Source: Altererythrobacter sp. CAU 1644 | GTDB lineage: Bacteria > Pseudomonadota > Alphaproteobacteria > Sphingomonadales > Sphingomonadaceae | Assembly: GCF_029623755.1 (NCBI RefSeq) | Contig: NZ_CP121106.1 | Coordinates: 2,794,352-2,858,351, forward strand | DNA length: 64,000 nucleotides | Direction: 5' to 3' | Shown here: piece after piece, positions 19,087 through 27,213 of the stretch | How the letters are laid out: each line of letters starts with the position of its first letter | How positions within the stretch are numbered: the first letter of the stretch is position 1 | Program-made: the position numbers and the translations under genes | The notes under the pieces: generated by a model | What the model was told of the DNA's origin: nothing | Databases searched by the model: none | What the model saw: only the letters and a program-made list of their open reading frames with translations

Positions 19087-20235
19087 ATGGCCCGAAGCGC
19101 CCCTCATCACCCGTTTGCGGCCATCGTCGTCGCCGCTGGAAAGGGCCTGCGGGCCGGAGGCGAGCAACCAAAGCAATTCCAGAACTGGCGAGGCAAGCCG
19201 CTTGTCCGGCATTCGGTGGAAGCCCTGCTCGCCCAGGGCGCCGAGGAAGTCGTCGTGGTGATACCCCGGGGTTTCTCAGATTTCGCCGGTAAGATCCTAT
19301 CGGACCTGAAGAATGTCCGGACGATCATGGGCGGGAAAACGCGCCGGGCCTCGGTCCTGAAAGCGCTGGAAGCCTTCGCCGACATGCCTCCGGCATATAT
19401 CCTCATCCACGATGCCGCGCGGCCCGACCTTCCCCCCGAAGTCACCCAACTCCTACTCGAGGCACTCGAGGAGCATGTCGGAGCGATCCCGGTGCTTCCG
19501 GTGGTGGACAGCATCGCCGTTGCCGACGGGGACATGATGTCAGGCAAGGCGGAACGGGAAACTCTGCGCCGGGTCCAGACCCCGCAGGCGTTCAGGTATG
19601 ACGAAATCATGGCCGCACACCGCGCCTGGGATCGCGAAAGCGAGGCCGGCGACGATGCGCAGGTGCTGAAATCCTATGGTCGCGAAGTGTGCCTAGTCGA
19701 AGGCAGTGAGCGGCTCAAGAAAATGACGTTCGCGGAGGACTTCTTGACCAACATTCCCGCAGTGCGCATCGGTCAGGGCTTCGACGTCCACCGCCTCGTA
19801 GAAGGTGAGGAGTTGTGGCTCTGCGGGATCAAGATCGATCACGACAAGGGGCTGGCGGGCCATTCCGACGCCGATGTCGCGATTCATGCCGTGGTCGATG
19901 CGCTGCTCGGCGCGATCGGCGATGGCGATATCGGCACTCACTTTCCGCCGACTGAAAAGAAATGGAAGGGTGCCCCCTCCCCCCTGTTCCTCGAACATGC
20001 GGTCAAGCTGGTCGAAAAGGCCGGTTATGCGATCGGCAACATCGATCTGACCCTGATTTGCGAGGAACCGAAGATCGGCCCTCATCGCCCCGCAATGCGC
20101 GAGAAACTCGCGGAACTTCTGCGCGTTGATGCCGGACATGTTAGTGTGAAAGCTACTACGACCGAAAGGCTGGGCTTTACCGGCCGCGGCGAAGGTATCG
20201 CGGCACAGGCGATCGCCAGCCTGTATCGGGTTTGA
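19087..20235 (+). CDS. ispDF: Bifunctional IspD/IspF (MEP pathway enzyme)
   Basis: A fusion of 382 residues carrying steps 3 and 5 of the MEP isoprenoid pathway. The N-terminal IspD half (about 1-225) has the CTP-binding loop [20 protein letters not shown] and [13 protein letters not shown]. The C-terminal IspF half (about 228-382) has the metal-site [35 protein letters not shown] and the [20 protein letters not shown] loop. The ATG at 19087 is used; the open frame runs 99 bases further upstream without homology. It is divergent from dusB. Confidence 0.96.
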   Translation: MARSAPHHPFAAIVVAAGKGLRAGGEQPKQFQNWRGKPLVRHSVEALLAQGAEEVVVVIPRGFSDFAGKILSDLKNVRTIMGGKTRRASVLKALEAFADMPPAYILIHDAARPDLPPEVTQLLLEALEEHVGAIPVLPVVDSIAVADGDMMSGKAERETLRRVQTPQAFRYDEIMAAHRAWDRESEAGDDAQVLKSYGREVCLVEGSERLKKMTFAEDFLTNIPAVRIGQGFDVHRLVEGEELWLCGIKIDHDKGLAGHSDADVAIHAVVDALLGAIGDGDIGTHFPPTEKKWKGAPSPLFLEHAVKLVEKAGYAIGNIDLTLICEEPKIGPHRPAMREKLAELLRVDAGHVSVKATTTERLGFTGRGEGIAAQAIASLYRV

Positions 20236-20249
20236 ATTCGGAGAATCTT

Positions 20250-20756
20250 ATGGACCAGGGTGCGTTGCTCCCACACGACATTGCACTGCTCGCCCAGCGA
20301 GTGGTCGATGAGAACGCAACCGCCGGGCGCAAGGTCGTGGTGGCAGAGAGCTGCACTGGGGGCCTTGTCGCAGCGGCACTGACGGAGATTCCCGGCTCCT
20401 CGGCGGTGCTCGACCGCGGCTTCGTCACTTATTCAAACGATGCCAAGATGCAGATGCTCGGCGTATCGAGCGAGATCATCGAGACCTTCGGCGCGGTATC
20501 CATCGCCTGCGTGTGGGCCATGGCCCAGGGGGCCCTCGAGCGCAGCGATGCCGATGTCGCAGTTGCCATCAGCGGCGTTGCGGGTCCGGGCGGGGGAACC
20601 CAGCTAAAGCCGGTCGGCACGGTGGTGTTTGCCCGGGCATTCAGGAATGGCGAAGGAGAGCCCGAGGGCGAGCTCAAGAATTTCGATGGGGCCAACCGGG
20701 CCGAGATCCGCCAGCAGGCGACGATCTGCGCGCTGGAGCTCTTGCTCCCGAACTAG
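20250..20756 (+). CDS. pncC: Nicotinamide-nucleotide amidase (CinA C-terminal domain, PncC)
   Basis: A stand-alone CinA C-terminal domain of 168 residues that deamidates NMN to nicotinate mononucleotide in NAD salvage. Signatures are [20 protein letters not shown] and [20 protein letters not shown]. The ATG at 20250 has a GGAG five to eight bases upstream; a TTG at 20232 overlapping the ispDF stop is less likely. The 3' end overlaps the convergent RatA-like gene by four bases. Confidence 0.92.
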   Translation: MDQGALLPHDIALLAQRVVDENATAGRKVVVAESCTGGLVAAALTEIPGSSAVLDRGFVTYSNDAKMQMLGVSSEIIETFGAVSIACVWAMAQGALERSDADVAVAISGVAGPGGGTQLKPVGTVVFARAFRNGEGEPEGELKNFDGANRAEIRQQATICALELLLPN

Positions 20757-21208
20757 GTCGCTCCGGGCGCGGCATCGCGGCCATAGAGCTGGTCCGCACG
20801 CTGCTCGAAAGCATCGACCATGCGCCTGAAGGCACGATCGAAATACTGTCCCGCCATGGCTTCGAACATTGCATTGCGGAACGTGAAGTCGACGCAGAAA
20901 TGGATTTCGCAGCCGCCGTCCGACATTTCCTTGAAGGTCCAGTTGTTGTCGAGATCGCGCAATGGCCCATCTAGGTAATGGACATCGATCTGGCGCGGGC
21001 GGTCCTTCATCACCTTGGACGTGAATTTTTCCCGGATCGCCTTGAACCCGACCAGCATGTCGGCGACCATCTCGGTGTCGGTGTTCGACTTGATCCGCGT
21101 CGCAACCACCCAGGGCAGGAATTCCGGGTAGCGCGCGACATCAGCCACGAGATCGAACATCTGCTCCGGCGAATAAGGGAGCGCGTGAACCTCGCGAATG
21201 CCCGGCAT
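20753..21208 (-). CDS. RatA / Coq10-like START-domain protein
   Basis: A 151-residue single-domain START/polyketide-cyclase fold protein. [20 protein letters not shown] and [25 protein letters not shown] are the conserved N- and C-terminal parts. In alphaproteobacteria this family is annotated either as RatA (70S assembly inhibitor) or as Coq10, a ubiquinone-binding chaperone; the latter fits conservation in a respiring aerobe, and no antitoxin partner sits beside it. Its ATG overlaps the lipA stop by one base (TGATG-like), so it is co-transcribed with lipA. Confidence 0.88.
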   Translation of the reverse strand: MPGIREVHALPYSPEQMFDLVADVARYPEFLPWVVATRIKSNTDTEMVADMLVGFKAIREKFTSKVMKDRPRQIDVHYLDGPLRDLDNNWTFKEMSDGGCEIHFCVDFTFRNAMFEAMAGQYFDRAFRRMVDAFEQRADQLYGRDAAPGAT

Positions 21209-22161
21209 CAGTTGTCCTGCTTGGCCGCCTGTTTCGCCAGCTTGGCTTCGCGCGCTGCACGCATTTCGGCGAAATCATCCCCGGCGTGATAGCTCGATCG
21301 GGTCAGCGGGCTCGACGCGACTTGCAGGAAGCCCTTGGCCCGCGCGATCGAGCCATAGGCCTTGAACGCCTGCGGCGTCACAAACTCCTCGACATTGGCA
21401 TGCTTGGGCGTCGGCTGGAGGTACTGACCCATGGTGATGAAATCGATGTCGGCACTGCGCATGTCGTCCATTACCTGGTGCACTTCGAGCCGCTGCTCGC
21501 CCAGGCCGAGCATAATGCCCGACTTCGTGAAGATCAGCGGATTGTGTGCCTTGACCTCTTCGAGCAAACGCAGCGAGGCATAGTAGCGCGCGCCCGGCCG
21601 GATCGTCGGATAGAGCCGCGGTACCGTTTCGAGATTGTGGTTGAAGACGTCGGGCCCAGCCTCGCAGATTTCCTCGATCGACTGCTTCATCCGCCCCTTG
21701 AAGTCGGGCGTGAGGATTTCGATCGTCGTGTTCGGGGTCTCGCGGCGGAGCGCGTTGATGACCTTGACGAACTGCCCTGCACCCCGGTCTGGCAGGTCGT
21801 CGCGATCAACGCTGGTAATGACGATATGCTCGAGCCCCATTGCGGCGGCGGCGGCGGCCGTGTGCTCCGGCTCGAGCGGGTCGACCGGCATCGGCATCCC
21901 GGTCTTGATGTTGCAGAACCGGCAGGCCCGCGTGCAGGTGTCGCCCAGGATCATCACCGTCGCGTGCTTCTTGGTCCAGCACTCGCCGATATTGGGACAA
22001 GCGGCCTCTTCGCACACCGTATGCAGGTTCAGGTCGCGCATCAGTTTGCGCGTCTCGTTGTAGCCCTGGCTGACAGGCGCCTTGACTCTGATCCAGTCGG
22101 GCTTGCGCTGGCGCGCTGGACGCGGCGCGTCGCTGCTTGGCGGTGAAGAGAGGTCGTTCAT
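21208..22161 (-). CDS. lipA: Lipoyl synthase
   Basis: A radical-SAM enzyme of about 317 residues that inserts two sulfurs into octanoyl groups on lipoyl domains, such as the one on PdhB in this window. The auxiliary cluster is [12 protein letters not shown] (C-x4-C-x5-C), the SAM cluster is CTRACRFC (C-x3-C-x2-C), and the C-terminal R-S-S motif is LTRSSYHAG. Two ATGs are in frame, 22170 and 22161; neither has a clear SD. It is followed by the START-domain gene. Confidence 0.97.
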   Translation of the reverse strand: MNDLSSPPSSDAPRPARQRKPDWIRVKAPVSQGYNETRKLMRDLNLHTVCEEAACPNIGECWTKKHATVMILGDTCTRACRFCNIKTGMPMPVDPLEPEHTAAAAAAMGLEHIVITSVDRDDLPDRGAGQFVKVINALRRETPNTTIEILTPDFKGRMKQSIEEICEAGPDVFNHNLETVPRLYPTIRPGARYYASLRLLEEVKAHNPLIFTKSGIMLGLGEQRLEVHQVMDDMRSADIDFITMGQYLQPTPKHANVEEFVTPQAFKAYGSIARAKGFLQVASSPLTRSSYHAGDDFAEMRAAREAKLAKQAAKQDN

Positions 22162-22208
22162 GGCGCCCATCTAGGCGGGAGAGCCCCGCCCCGCAAGGCG
22201 ATGCATAC

Positions 22209-22724
22209 CTATGGTGCAGTGGAGTCGGACAAATCGATGGGAATCCGTTCCCCCGTGACCGGTTGCGCAGGCGCGAGCAGGTCTTCCTCTCCTTCCTTTA
22301 GCGGAATGAGTTCGCTCTGGATCGATCGAACGTCGAGTTCCTGCACGCCGCCCTTCCCGCTGGCCGCATGGGCGAGCAATGTAAGCCCCATGGTGACCGG
22401 ATCGGGGTCGATGGCCTCAACCGCCAGATCGGCAGATCGCATCGCGAGCTTCCGTTTCGAATCCTGCACTCCGACGTAATGGCGTTCGGTGTGATAACCT
22501 TCCTTGGAGATGGTGATTTCTCCCCCATCACCGGTCAGCAAGGGCAGCTTGCAAGGCGTTACGCAACGATTGCCTTGCGCGTTGGTCGCGAGCGCCCCGG
22601 TAGGATAGGTGGCAATGGTCACAGATTCGGCGGGAGCGAGCGAATGCCCCTTCACGAAGTAATTGGGCCCGCACGCAGCAACTGCGCTTGCCAGCAAGAC
22701 CGGAAACACACCCCTCGATCGCAT
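22209..22724 (-). CDS. Lipoprotein with PEGA-like segment, function unknown
   Basis: A 171-residue protein with a lipoprotein signal ending in AVAAC. The segment SVTIATYPTGALATNAQGNR followed by CVTPCKLPL and ITISKEGYHTER resembles a PEGA repeat, a small beta domain found on surface and envelope proteins. Two Cys of CVTPC could form a disulfide. The Asp/Glu-rich tail has no recognisable domain. It is divergent from sbtA across a 116-bp gap. Role unknown. Confidence 0.7.
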   Translation of the reverse strand: MRSRGVFPVLLASAVAACGPNYFVKGHSLAPAESVTIATYPTGALATNAQGNRCVTPCKLPLLTGDGGEITISKEGYHTERHYVGVQDSKRKLAMRSADLAVEAIDPDPVTMGLTLLAHAASGKGGVQELDVRSIQSELIPLKEGEEDLLAPAQPVTGERIPIDLSDSTAP

Positions 22725-22840
22725 CTATCACCTCCCTGTAGTTGAGCGGAAAAAAGAGCGCCGAGCGCTGAACCGGTTCTGAACAATCCAGGCGATCTCG
22801 CGCTTGTCGCCGCAATGGAGCGGCGCTACGAGCAAAATCC

Positions 22841-23818
22841 ATGGATGCGACCGCGTTACAGACCTTCACCTCTCCGGTAGTCTTGTTCTTCGTGCTTGGT
22901 CTGCTGGCTGCGTTTGCGCGGTCCGATCTCGCTATTCCCGAAGCTCTCGCCAAGGGCATGTCGCTCTACCTGATGGCCGCGATCGGCCTCAAGGGCGGGG
23001 TCGCGGTTTCGAAGTCGGGCATCGATAGCATAGTACTTGCCGCACTTGCCGCAGGTATCGCGGCGAGTTTCCTGCTCCCCTTCGTCGCCAATGCAGTCTT
23101 GAAGGGATTTGGGAAGCTCGACCGGATCAATGCTGGGGCCGTGGCTGCCCACTACGGATCCGTAAGCGTGGTGACATTCGTGACTGCGGTCGAGATCCTT
23201 GAAGCACAGTCGAAGCCGCCGGGCGGCTATATGGTCGCGGTCATGGCGGCAATGGAGACGCCGGCCATTCTCACGGGCCTGCTGTTGGCGCGCGGCTTTG
23301 GCAGCAAGGACGGACAGCGAGCAGGCGAATTGCTGCACGAGGTGTTCTTCAATGCATCGGTCGTCCTTCTGCTTGGCGCATTTGCTATCGGCATGATCGC
23401 CGGGACGCAGGGTTTCGCCGACGTAGCTCCTTTCTTCGAGGCGGGATTCAAGGGCGTGCTCTGCATATTCCTGCTGGATATGGGATTGATCGCAGCCCGG
23501 CGCATCATGGATGCCCGTGCGCTCACCTGGCGGTTGGCGGTGATCGCTATCGGCCTGCCGCTCGTTAACGGCGTGGTCGGCACAGCTTTGGGTACGGCGA
23601 TCGGCCTGGATGTGGGCTCGGCTGCGGCGTTCGGAGTACTTTGCGCCAGCGCGAGCTATATCGCGGTTCCGGCCGCCATGCGGCTGGCATTGCCCGAGGC
23701 AGATCCTGGCATCTATCTCACAATGTCGCTCAGCATCACATTCCCGTTCAACATCCTTATAAATATCGGGCTGATAAGTGCGCTTGCATCAGCCATAGCC
23801 AGCTCGACAGGAGGCTAG
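22841..23818 (+). CDS. sbtA: SbtA-type sodium-dependent bicarbonate transporter
   Basis: A 325-residue membrane protein with about ten hydrophobic helices. It opens TSPVVLFFVLGLLAAFARSD and carries LAKGMSLYLMAAIGLKGGVA and NAGAVAAHYGSVSVVTFVTA, which match the conserved helices of the SbtA family (Pfam Sbt_1). Cyanobacterial SbtA takes up HCO3- with Na+. The next two genes encode a PII-like protein and a beta carbonic anhydrase, spaced by two bases and one-base overlap, which makes a bicarbonate-handling cassette likely. A 6-bp hairpin (22808-22825) sits just upstream of the ATG. Confidence 0.88.
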   Translation: MDATALQTFTSPVVLFFVLGLLAAFARSDLAIPEALAKGMSLYLMAAIGLKGGVAVSKSGIDSIVLAALAAGIAASFLLPFVANAVLKGFGKLDRINAGAVAAHYGSVSVVTFVTAVEILEAQSKPPGGYMVAVMAAMETPAILTGLLLARGFGSKDGQRAGELLHEVFFNASVVLLLGAFAIGMIAGTQGFADVAPFFEAGFKGVLCIFLLDMGLIAARRIMDARALTWRLAVIAIGLPLVNGVVGTALGTAIGLDVGSAAAFGVLCASASYIAVPAAMRLALPEADPGIYLTMSLSITFPFNILINIGLISALASAIASSTGG

Positions 23819-23820
23819 CC

Positions 23821-24129
23821 ATGATCGAGATGGTGACCCGAAAGCGGATCGAAATCCTCACCGACGTTGCCCTCGTCAAACGCGTCACCGACGCGATTGA
23901 CCGAGCGGAAATCACCGGTTGGACCGTCACCCCGGTGAATTCGGGCAAGGGCCGCGACGGCCACTGGCGTGAGGAGCGAGTGATGGGCACCGACAAGGTC
24001 TTCGTCCTGACGATTGCACCCGAAGAGAAGGCAATGGCTCTGGCAGAAAACCTCGCACCCATTCTGACATCGCATGGATTGTTGCTGACGATGTGGGATG
24101 TAGAGGTAATCAGGGGCGAGCGTTTCTGA
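23821..24129 (+). CDS. sbtB: PII-like (SbtB-type) regulatory protein
   Basis: A 102-residue ferredoxin-fold PII-like protein. RKRIEILTDVALVKRVTDAI, GWTVTPVNSGKGRDGHW and LTMWDVEVIRGERF give the beta-alpha-beta pattern with a T-loop-like insertion (SGKGRDGHWREERVMGT). In cyanobacteria SbtB binds SbtA and gates bicarbonate uptake in response to adenine nucleotides. No C-terminal CGPxGC redox loop is present. The long open frame upstream lies in sbtA; the ATG at 23821 follows the sbtA stop by two bases. The role is inferred from its place. Confidence 0.85.
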   Translation: MIEMVTRKRIEILTDVALVKRVTDAIDRAEITGWTVTPVNSGKGRDGHWREERVMGTDKVFVLTIAPEEKAMALAENLAPILTSHGLLLTMWDVEVIRGERF

Positions 24130-24770
24130 TGCCCGAGTTCGCTCAACTGCTCGAAGGTTATCGCCGGTTCCGCACCGAAGGCTATCCGCGCCAGCGCGCC
24201 CGCTATGATCGCCTCGTCGCCGAGGGGCAGCACCCCAAGCTGATGATCATCGGCTGCAGCGACAGCCGGGTCGACCCGGCGCAGATCTTTGACGTCGATC
24301 CCGGCGAAATCTTCGTGGTGCGCAATGTCGCCGCGCTCGTGCCGCCGTTCGAAACCACCCCCGGCTTGCACGGCGTGTCGGCCGCGCTGGAATTTGCTGT
24401 GCAATTTCTCGAGGTGAAGCAAATTGTGGTGATGGGCCACGGCATGTGCGGAGGCTGCAAGGCAGCTCTCACTCGCGACCTGCACGGCAGCGAGCCCGGC
24501 CAGGGCGGATTTATCGCCAACTGGATCCATCTCCTCGACGATGCTCGCGACGAGGTGGCGCAAAGCCACGGTACCGATGGCCGCGAGGCGGAACGCGCGA
24601 TGGAACTGGCGGGGGTGAAGGTCAGCCTTGCCAACTTGCGCACCTTTCCCTGCGTCAAGGAGAAGGAAGCGAGCGGCGCGCTCAAGCTGCGAGGCTGCTT
24701 CTTTGCGATTTCGGAAGGCGTGCTCCACGTTCTCGACGATGAGACCGGCGAATTTCGCCCGGCGGAATAA
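24129..24770 (+). CDS. can: Beta-class carbonic anhydrase
   Basis: A zinc enzyme of 213 residues interconverting CO2 and HCO3-. The first zinc ligand and catalytic dyad are in IIGCSDSRVDPAQIF (Cys43, Asp45, Arg47), and the other ligands are in VVMGHGMCGGCKA. The ATG overlaps the sbtB stop (TGATG). It completes the transporter / PII / carbonic anhydrase set and would equilibrate the imported bicarbonate for carboxylases or pH control. No carboxysome or RuBisCO genes are visible here. Confidence 0.95.
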   Translation: MPEFAQLLEGYRRFRTEGYPRQRARYDRLVAEGQHPKLMIIGCSDSRVDPAQIFDVDPGEIFVVRNVAALVPPFETTPGLHGVSAALEFAVQFLEVKQIVVMGHGMCGGCKAALTRDLHGSEPGQGGFIANWIHLLDDARDEVAQSHGTDGREAERAMELAGVKVSLANLRTFPCVKEKEASGALKLRGCFFAISEGVLHVLDDETGEFRPAE

Positions 24771-24809
24771 TCCCTTGCTCCTTGCTGCGGCTGCGACCAT
24801 CTAGCGCGC

Positions 24810-25517
24810 ATGTCCGAGATCAACGCCAAGAATATCGCCCTGCTCATCGATGCGGATAACGTCGATCCCAATGGGATAGACGCGGTGCTGACTGTCCTGG
24901 CCGAACTGGGCCAGGTCAATATCCGCCGCGCCTACGGCAATTGGGCCAAGGACGCGCTCAAGCGCTGGGGCGACATCACCAACCGCTATGGCATCAGGCC
25001 GCATCAGCAATTCGACCTTACCCGCGGGAAAAACGCCACCGACATGGCGATGACGATCGATGCGGTGGACTTGCTCTACCAGGGCAAGGTCGATGGCTTC
25101 GGGATAATGAGCTCGGATAGCGATTTCACACCGCTCGTAACGCGTCTGAGGCAGGACGGGCACCCCGTCTACTGCTTCGGTGATGCCAAGACGCCCGAGG
25201 CATTGCGCACGGCCTGCACCCGCTTCATCGACATCGCTAAGCTGATCGGAGGCGACGATAAGGACGGCGCGGGCAGGCAATCCAACAAGGTCGACGATGA
25301 ATTGATCGAATTGTTGGGGGGAGCCTGGAAAGCCTCGAGCCGAGACGACGACGGTTTCGCCAAGTTGCAGGAAGTGGGCCAAATCGCCGGCAACCGGTCG
25401 AGCTTCGATGTCCGCAACTACGGGTTCAAGCGGCTCTCTGAGCTCATGCGCTCGCTTGATCGTTTCGAGCTGAAGCGCGGTACCGACGACCAGCTTTACG
25501 TCAGGCGACTTCGCTAG
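24810..25517 (+). CDS. NYN-domain (LabA/PIN-like) protein with C-terminal OST-HTH/LOTUS domain
   Basis: A 235-residue two-domain protein. The NYN nuclease domain (about 5-150) holds its acidic residues in NIALLIDADNVDPN, GKNATDMAMTIDAVDLLYQG and GIMSSDSDFTPLVTRLRQDG. The C-terminal part (about 160-235) fits the OST-HTH/LOTUS fold (DDGFAKLQEVGQIAG; FKRLSELMRSLDRFELKR), which binds RNA in other proteins. The combination suggests an RNase or RNA-binding regulator; no target is known. Transcribed alone after the bicarbonate cassette. Confidence 0.85.
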   Translation: MSEINAKNIALLIDADNVDPNGIDAVLTVLAELGQVNIRRAYGNWAKDALKRWGDITNRYGIRPHQQFDLTRGKNATDMAMTIDAVDLLYQGKVDGFGIMSSDSDFTPLVTRLRQDGHPVYCFGDAKTPEALRTACTRFIDIAKLIGGDDKDGAGRQSNKVDDELIELLGGAWKASSRDDDGFAKLQEVGQIAGNRSSFDVRNYGFKRLSELMRSLDRFELKRGTDDQLYVRRLR

Positions 25518-25535
25518 GGCGGATTTGCACTTGAG

Positions 25536-25573
25536 CAAAAGAAAACGGCGCGAGCCTCGAAAGGCCCGCGCCG
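25536..25573 (-). terminator. Rho-independent terminator of the TPR-protein gene
   Basis: Stem CGGCGCG/CGCGCCG plus GCCT/AGGC with one mismatch and a four-base loop (25546-25573). On the minus strand it is followed by TTTTCTTTTG. It lies 25 bases past the stop of the TPR gene. It may also stop rightward transcription from the NYN gene, though the T run is weaker on that strand. Confidence 0.75.
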
Positions 25574-25597
25574 AAATTTCTCCAGTATGTGTCCGAC

Positions 25598-26908
25598 TTA
25601 ACCGCCGTGGCCCATTTTCTGGTGGACATAGGTCGACCACAGGCGGGCAATCGCAGCACGACGGCCATCGACCTTACCGAACGCCTCGAGCGCAGCATCG
25701 TACTTGCCCTGCTCGGTCAGTGCGATGCCGAGACGGGTCTGCGTCTGGGCAGCTGCGGCGCCTGGCATTCCGAGACCCTTGCGGTAGAATTCCTCGGCCT
25801 TGGCGTACTCGCCGTAGCTGAGGAATGCGTCGCCTGCGGCAATGACGGTGCGCAGGCTAGCCGAAGACGCTCGGGCGTCACGCTCCAGCGAGGGCAATTC
25901 AGCCCGGTCGGATGCAATGCGGCCCTTCGCAGTCTTGAGCGAGTCCGACACGTAGATATCGTCCTTGCTGACAAGGCCGCTCGAATAGCCCTTCTCAATA
26001 ATCATCTCGACTTCTTTGGGCAGCTTGCGCGGGTCGGCAGCATCGATGAAGTCGATATACTCGACCTTGTTCTTCATTGCGTTGACGCGATAGCTGAGAC
26101 GCAAAAGGTCGAGCATCTCGTCTGACTGGAAGTCGTTGAGATTACGGGCGATATTGACCGAGTCCCGCCAATTCGCTTCGCTCGGATAATCCGCCAGCCA
26201 GACGGCGATCACGTCGTAGACAGCCGGCTGAACCTTGTTGTTATAGGCGACCGACAGGCCGCGCTGATACCAGTTCTCCTCGACCGGCAAGCCCGCAGCC
26301 TTGCGTGCAGCAATCGCGTCGGTAAGGACGCGCACACCTTCTTCGTGGCGTCCTTCGGAAAGATACGTTTCCGCCATCGCCGCCTGCAAATCGGCAGCGC
26401 TCACGCGTTCATTAGCGTAGTTAGCGTCCATAGCCTTCTGCAGGTAAGCACGCGCTTTCTCATTCTGCTTTCCAGCATAAGCAAGCTGATAGGCGACGAA
26501 GTTGAACTGACCGGCCTGTTCGGGTGCTACCTTGCCGCTGCCCAACATCAGTTCCATACCCTGGAGCTGAAGCGTCTGATCCTGAGTCTTGACCCCAGCA
26601 TTGTAGAGCAGATTGCCCGTCGCAAACCGCTCATCTGCCGACTGCGAAAGGGAAACGAGGGTAGGGAATTGGCCCTTGAGCGCTGCGAGGTCGGCACCTT
26701 CCGTGTTGAAAGCTTCCTCGATCGGCTTGTACGCCGCGATAAATTCCTTCGAATACTCGGACTTGGCTTTCTTTTCCTTCTTTGCAGCATGCGCGGGCTC
26801 GGCGAAGCCGGTAACACCGACTGCGGTGCCCATCGCCAGCGCCACGGCGAGTGCAAAGGAGGAGCCTCGCATCTTCGAGGCACGCTGTGAGGCAACGAAT
26901 GAACGCAT
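25598..26908 (-). CDS. Secreted/periplasmic TPR-repeat protein, function unknown
   Basis: A 436-residue protein with a signal peptide (SSFALAVALAMGTAVGVTGF, cleaved near AHAA) followed by a Lys-rich start. The rest is alpha-helical and repetitive. Clear TPR-like units are YLQKAMDANYANERVSAADL and the C-terminal AKAEEFYRKGLGMPGAAAAQ / IALTEQGKYDAALEAFGKVD. It is likely a periplasmic scaffold. The start has a strong SD (GGAGAG, nine bases upstream). A terminator follows. I do not recognise a named family. Confidence 0.75.
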   Translation of the reverse strand: MRSFVASQRASKMRGSSFALAVALAMGTAVGVTGFAEPAHAAKKEKKAKSEYSKEFIAAYKPIEEAFNTEGADLAALKGQFPTLVSLSQSADERFATGNLLYNAGVKTQDQTLQLQGMELMLGSGKVAPEQAGQFNFVAYQLAYAGKQNEKARAYLQKAMDANYANERVSAADLQAAMAETYLSEGRHEEGVRVLTDAIAARKAAGLPVEENWYQRGLSVAYNNKVQPAVYDVIAVWLADYPSEANWRDSVNIARNLNDFQSDEMLDLLRLSYRVNAMKNKVEYIDFIDAADPRKLPKEVEMIIEKGYSSGLVSKDDIYVSDSLKTAKGRIASDRAELPSLERDARASSASLRTVIAAGDAFLSYGEYAKAEEFYRKGLGMPGAAAAQTQTRLGIALTEQGKYDAALEAFGKVDGRRAAIARLWSTYVHQKMGHGG

Positions 26909-27213
26909 TTTAGGGTCTCTCCTGAAAACAATGGAACGGCGCCATGCAGGGCGCCGGAAAAATCGATTGCGCAGGTTTTATTGGACTGCATTCCCGCAAT
27001 TTGCAATTCCACCTAGGTGAAACGGGCTGAACGAGCTTTGAATGGCGCGTTCAACTGGCATCTGCCTATTCCGCCTGAGGCGGGGCGGCTATATGTGGAT
27101 AAAGCGAACAGAGCCCGGTTTTGTTCCGCTCGCCGAGTGGCGAAAGGGCTCCCCCTTCCCTACATTGGCAGGTGTAAACCAAGCCCCAAAAACAGAGCAG
27201 AAACGGCCAAGTT
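26909..27213. other. Divergent promoter region between the TPR gene and gyrA
   Basis: This 305-base gap holds the 5' regions of two divergent genes. A small palindrome CCGCCTGAGGCGG lies at 27071-27083. Short open frames cross it on both strands, but none has a ribosome site or recognisable product. No convincing sigma-70 pair, riboswitch or operator is visible. Confidence 0.4.

Noticed and set aside
20753..21208. RatA as a toxin-antitoxin system
   Set aside because: No antitoxin gene is adjacent, and the START/Coq10 family is a core gene in alphaproteobacteria, downstream of lipA.
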